DNA of 8,459 bases from Gammaproteobacteria bacterium (GTDB taxonomy: Bacteria; Pseudomonadota; Gammaproteobacteria; Xanthomonadales; Xanthomonadaceae), in assembly GCA_012510865.1 (NCBI GenBank), contig JAAZHF010000236.1, positions 1 to 8,459 on the forward strand, in the 5' to 3' direction. A program made the translations under genes and the position numbers. Position 1 is the stretch's first letter. Every line of letters starts with the position of its first letter. Under the pieces are notes generated by a model. It did not search any database and was not told the origin of the DNA. It saw only the letters and a list, made by a program, of their open reading frames with translations. This document shows, piece by piece, positions 1 to 5,006 of the stretch.

Positions 1-42
1 ACCGTAGGCCTTGAGCTGGGTCTTGAGATCGTCTTCGAGCAT
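1..42 (-). CDS. ahpF: AhpF, alkyl hydroperoxide reductase flavoprotein subunit (partial, N-terminus only)
   Basis: Only the first 14 codons are present (MLEDDLKTQLKAYG); the gene continues off the left edge. The peptide matches the conserved AhpF start (MLDxxLKTQLKAY in the E. coli protein), which is the beginning of the N-terminal thioredoxin-like domain. AhpF is a cytoplasmic FAD enzyme that passes electrons from NADH to the disulfide of AhpC. The start is supported by a ribosome-binding site AGGAG (50-54 on this strand) seven bases before the ATG. It lies downstream of ahpC on the same strand, the usual ahpCF order, but separated by 245 bp of repeat-containing DNA. Identification rests on a short peptide plus context, yet both agree well. 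Confidence 0.88.
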   Translation of the reverse strand, partial: MLEDDLKTQLKAYG

Positions 43-49
43 GGGGGGG

Positions 50-54
50 CTCCT
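50..54 (-). promoter_or_regulatory. Ribosome-binding site of ahpF
   Basis: AGGAG on the minus strand, seven bases before the ATG at 42. It fixes the start of the truncated ahpF and shows that ahpF has its own ribosome entry despite the distance from ahpC. Confidence 0.7.
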
Positions 55-114
55 GCATTGTGTCAAGGCTGGGGCCTGCGACCCGTCGGATGGACGGCTC
101 GCCGCCGGCGTGGA

Positions 115-156
115 GATGGACCGCGGGCCGCGCCGTGGCGCGGACTCCGGTCCATC
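115..156. repeat. Nested inverted repeat between ahpC and ahpF
   Basis: GATGGACCG (115-123) is the exact reverse complement of CGGTCCATC (148-156). Inside the loop, CCGCGCC (128-134) pairs with GGCGCGG (137-143) around a two-base loop, giving a second 7-bp stem. The element lies five bases from the first 48-bp palindromic repeat. It could be another repetitive element, a transcript-processing structure, or a chance palindrome in GC-rich DNA. No T-tract follows on either strand, so a classical terminator is unlikely. Confidence 0.45.
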
Positions 157-160
157 CCCA

Positions 161-208
161 CTGTGGGAGCGGCTACAGCCGCGATCGCCGCCATGGCGGC
201 TCCCACAG
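161..208. repeat. 48-bp palindromic repeat, copy 1 (REP-like, three-way junction)
   Basis: The outer arms CTGTGGGA (161-168) and TCCCACAG (201-208) pair perfectly. Between them sit two perfect short hairpins, GCGGCTACAGCCGC (169-182) and GCCGCCATGGCGGC (187-200), separated by GATC. The fold is therefore a closed stem with two side hairpins. Elements with GTAGGAGC/GTGGGAGC ends are a known class of repetitive extragenic palindromes in Xanthomonads and Pseudomonads; that assignment is from memory. It sits in the ahpC-ahpF gap, so it would be transcribed in the ahp message. Confidence 0.8.
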
Positions 209-219
209 GGGGTGGAGGC

Positions 220-267
220 CTGCAGGAGCGGCTACAGCCGCGACCGCCGCCATGGCGGCTCCTACAG
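220..267. repeat. 48-bp palindromic repeat, copy 2 (REP-like, three-way junction)
   Basis: This is a direct copy of the 161-208 element, identical at 44 of 48 positions and offset by 59 bp. Both inner hairpins (228-241 and 246-259) are unchanged. In the outer stem, G165/C204 of copy 1 is replaced by A224/T263, a compensatory change, while C223 faces A264 and is unpaired. The middle spacer is GACC instead of GATC. Conservation of pairing rather than sequence argues that the fold matters. It begins 20 bp past the ahpC stop codon. Confidence 0.8.
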
Positions 268-287
268 AGCGGTGGGCGAAGGCCGGG

Positions 288-848
288 TCAGATCTTGCCG
301 ACCAGGTCCAGCGACGGCTTCAGGGTCTTTTCGCCTTCCTTCCACTTGGCGGGGCAGACCTCGCCCGGGTGGGCGGCGACGTACTGGGCGGCCTTGACCT
401 TGCGCAGCAGCTCGAGCGCGTCGCGGCCGATGCCCTCGGCGGTGATCTCGATCGACTGGATCACGCCCTCGGGGTCGATGATGAAGGTGCCGCGGTCGGC
501 CAGGCCGGTCGGGCGCAGGATCTCGAAGTTCTTCGAGATCTCATGGGTCGGGTCGCCGATCATCGGATACTGGATCTTGCCGATCGCGTCCGAGGTGTCG
601 TGCCAGGCCTTGTGCGAGAAGTGGGTGTCGGTGGACACGCTGTAGATCTCGACGCCGAGCTTCTTGAACTCGTCGTAGTTGATGGCCAGGTCCTCGAGCT
701 CGGTCGGGCAGACGAAGGTGAAGTCGGCCGGGTAGAACACGAACACCGACCACTTGCCCTTGAGGTCGGCCTCGGTGACCTCGATGAACTCGCCGTTCTG
801 GTATGCGGTCGCCTTGAAGGGCTTGATCTGGGTGTTGATGACGGACAT
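288..848 (-). CDS. ahpC: AhpC, alkyl hydroperoxide reductase peroxidatic subunit (2-Cys peroxiredoxin)
   Basis: The 186-residue protein is a typical 2-Cys peroxiredoxin of the AhpC class. It reduces H2O2, organic peroxides and peroxynitrite in the cytoplasm and is recycled by AhpF. The peroxidatic Cys47 lies in DFTFVCPTE, the resolving Cys165 in the C-terminal [10 protein letters not shown], and the protein ends SLDLVGKI exactly as enterobacterial AhpC does. Thr44 and Arg119 (GLADRGTF) fit the rest of the active site. Length equals the family norm (186-187). An AGAGGA ribosome-binding site (853-858) precedes the ATG by four bases. Upstream lies an OxyR-type operator and promoter, so peroxide induction is expected. 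ahpF follows 245 bp downstream on the same strand. Confidence 0.97.
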   Translation of the reverse strand: MSVINTQIKPFKATAYQNGEFIEVTEADLKGKWSVFVFYPADFTFVCPTELEDLAINYDEFKKLGVEIYSVSTDTHFSHKAWHDTSDAIGKIQYPMIGDPTHEISKNFEILRPTGLADRGTFIIDPEGVIQSIEITAEGIGRDALELLRKVKAAQYVAAHPGEVCPAKWKEGEKTLKPSLDLVGKI

Positions 849-898
849 GGAATCCTCTCAGTGGTGGGGAAGACACCGGCATGCGCCGGACGAGGGCT

Positions 899-927
899 AT
901 GGTAGGCTGGGCCTATCAATTAGTGAA
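899..927 (-). promoter_or_regulatory. Predicted ahpC promoter
   Basis: On the minus strand a -35-like TTCACT (922-927; 4 of 6 to consensus) is separated by exactly 17 bases from a -10-like TACCAT (899-904; 4 of 6). Transcription would begin near 892, leaving a leader of about 44 nt. The -35 element directly abuts the OxyR-type site at 928-964, the arrangement expected for activation by OxyR contacting RNA polymerase. Both hexamers are imperfect, as is normal for an activator-dependent promoter. The start site is predicted only. Confidence 0.55.
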
Positions 928-964
928 ATTAATTGTACGCATTCAATCGATAGAGTACATCTAT
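928..964. promoter_or_regulatory. Predicted OxyR operator between ahpC and prmC
   Basis: The OxyR tetramer site is four ATAG/CTAT elements at 7-base spacing. Here ATAG (950-953), seven bases and CTAT (961-964) form one perfect half. The other half is degenerate, ATTA (928-931), seven bases, GCAT (939-942), but lies in exact register with seven bases between halves and keeps the inner t and a positions at 933 and 937. The region is markedly AT-rich against a GC-rich background. The prmC ATG (963-965) overlaps the last CTAT. Known biology: OxyR activates ahpC in many Proteobacteria. The site is inferred from pattern only. Confidence 0.6.
951..956 (+). promoter_or_regulatory. Candidate -10 element for prmC (possible leaderless start)
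   Basis: TAGAGT (4 of 6 to TATAAT) ends six bases before the prmC ATG, which would place transcription start at or beside the start codon. No Shine-Dalgarno sequence is visible before this ATG, so a leaderless message would explain the layout. No convincing -35 hexamer is present at 17 bases, only an AT-rich stretch. The hexamer lies inside the predicted OxyR site. Weak evidence. Confidence 0.25.
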
Positions 965-1826
965 GAATGTCGAACGCAGCGTTGCATCCTGCCTCGCGCG
1001 GGCCCGATCCAGCGTCGAGCGCTCCGAGGCGGCGCTGTTGCTGGGGCACGTGCTCGGGCGCTCGCAGGCCTGGCTGTTCGCCCACGCCGACGCGCGCGTG
1101 GATGCCGCCAGCGAGGCGGCCTTCGCGGACCTGGCGGCGCGCCGCGCGGGCGGAGAGCCGCTGGCCTACATCCTCGGCCGGCGGGGCTTCTGGACGCTGG
1201 ACCTCGAGGTCGGGCCCGACACCCTGATCCCGCGGCCGGAAACCGAGCTGCTGGTGGAGCAGGCGCTGGCCCGCATCGACCCTGCGCTTCCGGCGCGCGT
1301 CGCGGACCTCGGCACCGGCAGCGGCGCCATCGCCCTGGCGATCGCGGCCGAGCGGCCCCTGGCACGGGTGCTCGCGACCGACCGCAGCCCGCCCGCGTTG
1401 GCGCTGGCCCGCCGCAACGCGGCCAGCCACGGGCAGGACGGCCGCGTCGAGTTCCGCGCCGGCGACTGGTTCGTCCCGCTGGCCGGCGAGGTCTTCGACG
1501 TCGTGGCGAGCAATCCGCCCTACGTCGCCGATGGCGATCCGCACCTCGCGCGCGGGGACCTGCGCTTCGAACCGCCGGGCGCGCTCGCATCCGGGCACGA
1601 CGGACTGGACGACATCCGGCGCATCATCAGCGCGGCCCCTGCGCACCTTGCGGCCGGCGGCTGGCTGCTGCTCGAGCACGGCCACGACCAGGGCCCGGCG
1701 GTGCGCGCACTGCTGTCGGAAGCCGGCTTCGACGGAGTCGCCACGGTCGCGGACCTCGAAGGGCGGGACCGCGTCAGCGTGGGCCGCGCGGCCCTGCAGG
1801 CCGCTGGCCGGCCGCGGGTCGGCTGA
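963..1826 (+). CDS. prmC: PrmC (HemK), release-factor glutamine N5-methyltransferase
   Basis: The 287-residue protein uses S-adenosylmethionine to methylate the Gln of the GGQ motif in release factors RF1 and RF2, which is needed for efficient termination. An N-terminal helical domain (about 1-80) contains GEPLAYILG (64-72), part of the PrmC hallmark GxPxxYxxG. The methyltransferase fold has RPETE (91-95), the SAM-binding loop DLGTGSG (115-121), acidic Asp140 after the next strand, and the catalytic NPPY (184-187) followed by VAD. Length is normal. The ATG at 963 gives the expected N-terminus, but no ribosome-binding site precedes it and it overlaps the OxyR-type site. In many bacteria prmC follows prfA; here it is followed by pip after 35 bp and faces ahpC. 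Confidence 0.95.
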   Translation: MNVERSVASCLARARSSVERSEAALLLGHVLGRSQAWLFAHADARVDAASEAAFADLAARRAGGEPLAYILGRRGFWTLDLEVGPDTLIPRPETELLVEQALARIDPALPARVADLGTGSGAIALAIAAERPLARVLATDRSPPALALARRNAASHGQDGRVEFRAGDWFVPLAGEVFDVVASNPPYVADGDPHLARGDLRFEPPGALASGHDGLDDIRRIISAAPAHLAAGGWLLLEHGHDQGPAVRALLSEAGFDGVATVADLEGRDRVSVGRAALQAAGRPRVG

Positions 1827-1861
1827 TAGACTGGCGGCGCCCTCCGACGAGTCCATGCCGC

Positions 1862-2803
1862 ATGCGCACGCTGTATCCCGAGATCGAACCCTTCGACAGC
1901 GGCCTGCTCCGCGTGGACGACAGGCACGTCCTGTACTACGAGCAGTGCGGCAACCCGGACGGAAAGCCCGTGGTGCTGCTCCACGGTGGGCCCGGCGGCG
2001 GCTGCTCGGACAAGATGCGCCGCTTCCACGACCCGGCGAAGTACCGCATCGTGCTGTTCGACCAGCGCGGCTCGGGCCGTTCGACGCCGCACGCCGACCT
2101 CGTCGACAACACCACCTGGCACCTCGTGGCCGACATCGAGCGGCTGCGCGCGCACCTCGGCATCGAGCGCTGGCAGGTGTTCGGCGGCTCCTGGGGTTCG
2201 ACCCTGGCGCTGGCCTACGCGCAGGCGCATCCGCGCCAGGTCACGGAGCTCGTGCTGCGCGGCATCTTCATGCTGCGCCGGTGGGAGCTGGAATGGTTCT
2301 ACCAGGAGGGGGCGTCGCGCCTGTTCCCGGAGGCCTGGCAGCATTACGTCGCGGCGATCCCGGAAACCGAGCGCGGCGACCTGATCGCCGCCTTCAACCA
2401 CCGCCTGACCTCGGACGACGAGGCCACGCGGCTGGCCGCCGCGCGCGCCTGGAGCGTGTGGGAGGCCGCGACCAGCTTCCTGCACATCGATCCGGACTTC
2501 ATGGCCGACCACGAGGATCCGAAGTTCGCGCTGGCCTTCGCGCGGATCGAGAACCACTACTTCAGCAACGCGGGCTTCTTCGAGTGCGACGACCAGCTGC
2601 TGCGCGACGCGTATCGCATCGTCGACATCCCCGGCGTCATCGTCCACGGTCGCTACGACGTGGTCTGCCCGGTGCAGAACGCATGGGACCTGCACCAGGT
2701 GTGGCCGAAGGCGGAGCTCGTCGTCACTCCGGCCTCGGGCCATTCGGCGTTCGAGCCGGAGAACGTGGACGCGCTGGTGCGGGCGACCGACCGCTTCGCC
2801 TGA
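1862..2803 (+). CDS. pip: Proline iminopeptidase (prolyl aminopeptidase, family S33)
   Basis: The enzyme releases N-terminal proline from peptides in the cytoplasm. The 313-residue alpha/beta-hydrolase has the oxyanion-hole motif HGGPGGG (41-47), DQRGSGRS (67-74), nucleophile elbow GGSWGS with Ser110, acid Asp266 in HGRYDVVCP, and His294 in SGHSAFEP. These positions equal those I recall for the Xanthomonas enzyme. Glu201 and Glu230 in the cap domain fit the residues that bind the free amino group. No signal peptide. The start MRTLYPEIEPF is the family's usual N-terminus; the reading frame is open far upstream, but that extension is an out-of-frame shadow of prmC. The ribosome-binding site is weak (GACGAG). 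It follows prmC by 35 bp and may be co-transcribed; it ends 24 bp from the convergent Nudix gene. Confidence 0.96.
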   Translation: MRTLYPEIEPFDSGLLRVDDRHVLYYEQCGNPDGKPVVLLHGGPGGGCSDKMRRFHDPAKYRIVLFDQRGSGRSTPHADLVDNTTWHLVADIERLRAHLGIERWQVFGGSWGSTLALAYAQAHPRQVTELVLRGIFMLRRWELEWFYQEGASRLFPEAWQHYVAAIPETERGDLIAAFNHRLTSDDEATRLAAARAWSVWEAATSFLHIDPDFMADHEDPKFALAFARIENHYFSNAGFFECDDQLLRDAYRIVDIPGVIVHGRYDVVCPVQNAWDLHQVWPKAELVVTPASGHSAFEPENVDALVRATDRFA

Positions 2804-2830
2804 GCCCGCGGCGGCCCCCGCGGCCGCTCA
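2801..2830. terminator. Palindrome joining the two convergent stop codons
   Basis: TGAGC (2801-2805), holding the pip stop, is the reverse complement of GCTCA (2826-2830), holding the stop of the opposing Nudix gene. Internally GCGGC (2808-2812) can pair with GCCGC (2823-2827). The hairpin could slow polymerase from both sides, but there is no T-tract, so intrinsic termination is doubtful. In DNA this GC-rich the pairing may be accidental. Confidence 0.25.
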
Positions 2831-3394
2831 GGCCGGCGAACCGTCCGGGTTGTGCTCCACCATCCACAGCCCGGCCCAGAGCTTCAGGTCCAGCTCGTAG
2901 CCCTCGGCGTACTTCTGCATCAGCCACGCAGGCGCGCCCGCGCGCGGGATGGCGTGCACCGTGATCGCTTCGTCGCCCACCCCGCCGCCGTCGCCGACGC
3001 GCCGCAGGTCGAGCGCGCGGGCGAAGGCGATCCGCTCGTTGCTCATGCCCGACGACGTCGGCCCGATGAGCAGGACGTCGATGCGCCCCGCGTCCCATCC
3101 GGTCTCCTCGATCAGCTCGCGGCGCGCCGCCGATTCCAGCGTGTCCTCGTCGAAGTCGTCGCCGCCCAGGCCGGCCGGCATCTCGATCGTCCGCGCGCCC
3201 AGCGGCACCCGGTACTGCTCGACGAACAGCACGTGGTCGTCCGGCGTCACCGCGATCACCAGCACGGCGAGCCCGTCCCTGCCGTGGGTGCGTTCGCAGG
3301 ATTCCCAGTTGCCGCGCTTGACCATGCGCAGCCACTCGCCCTGGTAGAGGATCTGCGGCTCGTCCGTGCCGCCCGCGTCGCCTTGCCTGTCCAT
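2828..3394 (-). CDS. Nudix hydrolase, ADP-ribose pyrophosphatase-like
   Basis: The 188-residue protein has one Nudix domain (about 40-175). Before the Nudix box come EQYR (59-62) and ExPAG (71-75), typical of the ADP-ribose/sugar-nucleotide pyrophosphatase branch, which splits substrates such as ADP-ribose into AMP and a sugar phosphate using Mg2+. The box runs from Gly78 to Trp100 with RELIEETGW (92-100), so the metal-binding Glu93, Glu96 and Glu97 are present. The early Glu of the consensus GX5E is Asp84 here. The substrate is not proven by sequence. It is the last gene of a three-gene operon: its AGGAT ribosome-binding site (3401-3405) overlaps the TAG stop of the exonuclease gene, nine bases away, which suggests translational coupling. 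Confidence 0.88.
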   Translation of the reverse strand: MDRQGDAGGTDEPQILYQGEWLRMVKRGNWESCERTHGRDGLAVLVIAVTPDDHVLFVEQYRVPLGARTIEMPAGLGGDDFDEDTLESAARRELIEETGWDAGRIDVLLIGPTSSGMSNERIAFARALDLRRVGDGGGVGDEAITVHAIPRAGAPAWLMQKYAEGYELDLKLWAGLWMVEHNPDGSPA

Positions 3395-3403
3395 GCGTCG
3401 ATC

Positions 3404-4336
3404 CTAACCCCGCGCCACGGTCGCGGCATCGGTCCCGGCGACCGATTCCAGCCGGCGCCGGGTCATCGGCCCGAAGCCGACGGCGTCGGCGAAGGAGGCG
3501 AGGGTGGCGCCGTCGGGGACGGCCCGCTCGAACGGAGGCGTGGCATCGGCCAGGGGCGCCCCGCAGTCGATGGTCGAAAGGCGGCGGTACAGCAGCGCTT
3601 GCTCGCGGTGCTCGCGCAGGCGCGCGGCGACCGTCGCGGCGCCGCGCAGGCGGAGGAAGGCGACCTCGTCGATGCGCTCGAGCAGGCCGTCCAGGCTGCC
3701 GAAGTGCCCCAGGAGCACCGCCGCGGTCTTGCTGCCGACGCCCGGCACGCCGGGGATGTTGTCGACCGCGTCGCCGCACAGGGCAAGGTAGTCCGCGACC
3801 TGGTGCGCGTGCACGCCCTGCCGCGCCTTCACCCCCGCCTCGCCCCAGCGCTGGCCGCGGGCGAAGTCCCACTGTTCGTCGCCGGCCCTGAGCAGCTGCG
3901 ACAGGTCCTTGTCGGCGGACACGATCACTCCGCGGAAGCCGTCGCCGCGGGCCCGGACCAGGGCGCTGCCGATGAGGTCGTCGGCCTCGTACTCGCGGTG
4001 CGCCAGCACCGGCAGCCCGAGCGCCACGCACAGCGCCTTGCAGTAGGCGAACTGCCGCTTGAGCTCCGCCGGCGCCGGCTCGCGATTGGCCTTGTAGGCG
4101 GGGTACAGGGCGTTGCGGAAGCAGGAGTCGAGCGCCTCGTCGAAGGCGACCGCGATATGCCGGGGGCGCTCGCGTTCGAGCAGGTCGAGGAGGAAGCGGG
4201 CGAATCCGTGGACCGCGTTCGTCGGCCAGCCATCCGCGTCGCGGAAGCTCTCGACCGGCATCGAATGCCAGGCGCGGAACACGTACATGCTGGCATCGAC
4301 CAGGTACAGCGGGTGCGCGGGCGCCGTCAGGCTCAC
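3404..4336 (-). CDS. 5'-3' exonuclease / flap endonuclease, FEN family (Pol I N-terminal-like)
   Basis: The 310-residue protein resembles the 5'-nuclease domain of DNA polymerase I and exonuclease IX, acting on 5' flaps or ends with divalent metals. Likely metal ligands are Asp14 (VDAS), Asp66 (AFDE), Glu117, Asp119 and Asp120 (EYEADDLIG), Asp142 and Asp144 (SADKDLSQLL), and Asp189 and Asp192 (GDAVDN). The arch-region basic residues Arg74, Lys82 and Arg85 (FRNALYPAYKANR) are present, and the helix-hairpin-helix DNA-binding motif is NIPGVPGVGSKTA (193-205). No polymerase domain follows, so it is a stand-alone enzyme. The start is GTG at 4336, overlapping the upstream nitroreductase stop as GTGA. 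The symbol xni is withheld because the second metal site differs from what I recall of E. coli Xni. Confidence 0.92.
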   Translation of the reverse strand: MSLTAPAHPLYLVDASMYVFRAWHSMPVESFRDADGWPTNAVHGFARFLLDLLERERPRHIAVAFDEALDSCFRNALYPAYKANREPAPAELKRQFAYCKALCVALGLPVLAHREYEADDLIGSALVRARGDGFRGVIVSADKDLSQLLRAGDEQWDFARGQRWGEAGVKARQGVHAHQVADYLALCGDAVDNIPGVPGVGSKTAAVLLGHFGSLDGLLERIDEVAFLRLRGAATVAARLREHREQALLYRRLSTIDCGAPLADATPPFERAVPDGATLASFADAVGFGPMTRRRLESVAGTDAATVARG

Positions 4337-4953
4337 GCCGGCGGCGTCCAGCGGGTCAGCAGGGCGGACGGATCAGGGCGTTCGCGCTCGGGGGCCTCCA
4401 GGGCCGGCGTGCCGATGTGGATGAAGCCGGCGATGCGCTCGTCGGGGCCGAGCCCGAGCAGCGCCTGGACCTCCGGGTCGTACGCGGGCCACCCGGTCAG
4501 CCAGGTGGCACCGAAGCCCATGCCCTGCGCCGCCTGCAGCAGCGCGAAGCACGCGCACCCCGCGCTGAGCAGGCGCTCCTGCGCAGGGATCCTGTCGTCG
4601 GCCGGATCCAGCCGGGCCACCACGGTGACCACCAGCGGGGCGTGGCCGAAGCGGCCGCGGTCCTTTTCCCACGCCGCTGCCCCCGCCTGCGGGTCCAGGC
4701 TCCTCCCGCGCTCGGCCACGGCCTCGCCCAGCGCCTGCCGCGCGTCGCCGGCGATGGCGATGAAACGGAAGGGGACGCGCCGGCCGTGGTCGGGCACGCG
4801 CACCGCCGAGGCCAGCATGCGTGCGAGCTGCGCGGGGTCGGGGCCGGGTTCGCGCAGCTGTCGCGCGGGGACTGAACGGCGGGCATCCAGCGCGGCCAGC
4901 AGTCCGGTGTTTGGGTTATTTGGGATTGCAGTCACAGACGTCGACGTCTCCAT
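4333..4953 (-). CDS. Nitroreductase family protein, YdjA-like (FMN-dependent)
   Basis: The 206-residue protein is a small FMN flavoprotein of the nitroreductase superfamily, predicted to be a cytoplasmic NAD(P)H-dependent dimer. It follows E. coli YdjA closely in motif order: ARRS (24-27) for FMN phosphate contact, RVPDHGRRVPFRF (52-64), APLVVTVVA (106-114), the helix SAGCACFALLQAAQGMGFGATW (131-152), GW (155-156), and GFIHIGTP (177-184). The natural substrate is unknown; YdjA-type proteins are short and have a restricted active site. The first 16 residues exceed the YdjA N-terminus, so the start is uncertain; GTG at 4935 (residue 7) is an alternative. Neither has a ribosome-binding site. It leads the operon with the exonuclease (4-base overlap) and Nudix genes, and faces the DUF1631 gene. 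Confidence 0.88.
   Translation of the reverse strand: METSTSVTAIPNNPNTGLLAALDARRSVPARQLREPGPDPAQLARMLASAVRVPDHGRRVPFRFIAIAGDARQALGEAVAERGRSLDPQAGAAAWEKDRGRFGHAPLVVTVVARLDPADDRIPAQERLLSAGCACFALLQAAQGMGFGATWLTGWPAYDPEVQALLGLGPDERIAGFIHIGTPALEAPERERPDPSALLTRWTPPA
4936..4949. promoter_or_regulatory. 14-bp perfect palindrome at the nitroreductase start
   Basis: AGACGTCGACGTCT is a perfect 14-bp palindrome covering codons 2-6 of the nitroreductase, beside the 53-bp gap to the divergent DUF1631 gene. Its position suits an operator acting on either promoter, and it encodes the low-value residues ETSTS. No known regulator is recognised, and chance is possible. Confidence 0.25.
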
Positions 4954-4959
4954 TCAGGG

Positions 4960-4965
4960 ATGGTA
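4960..4965 (-). promoter_or_regulatory. Candidate -10 element for the nitroreductase operon
   Basis: TACCAT on the minus strand, the same hexamer as the predicted ahpC -10, ends six bases before the nitroreductase ATG at 4953. Transcription would then start at the ATG itself, matching the absence of a ribosome-binding site. No clear -35 element is found at the correct spacing. Weak evidence. Confidence 0.25.
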
Positions 4966-5006
4966 GGCATGGGTGCATCCCCCAGCACCGGATTGCCATT
5001 CCCCTG

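Noticed and set aside
161..267. Possible small CRISPR array
   Set aside because: There are only two units, each a palindrome with inner hairpins, and an 11-bp gap between them is far too short for a spacer. No cas genes are present.
161..267. Intrinsic terminator after ahpC
   Set aside because: The hairpins are strong but no T-tract follows on the minus strand. A stability or attenuation role is more plausible than classical termination.
881..1861. Upstream extension of the pip frame giving a 640-residue protein
   Set aside because: The extra part is Arg/Ala/Gly-rich and overlaps prmC out of frame. The pip N-terminus MRTLYPEIEPF at 1862 is the usual family start.
1520..2743. Open frame of 407 codons antisense to pip and the prmC 3' end
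   Set aside because: No motif; the opposite strand carries two proteins with complete catalytic signatures.
2852..4966. Open frame of 704 codons on the plus strand across the Nudix, exonuclease and nitroreductase genes
   Set aside because: It lies antisense to three recognisable genes, has no family motif or ribosome-binding site, and has the composition of a shadow frame.
4821..5006. Upstream extension of the DUF1631 frame into the nitroreductase gene
   Set aside because: It would overlap the divergent gene, carries no family similarity that I can see, and needs a start inside a conserved coding region.
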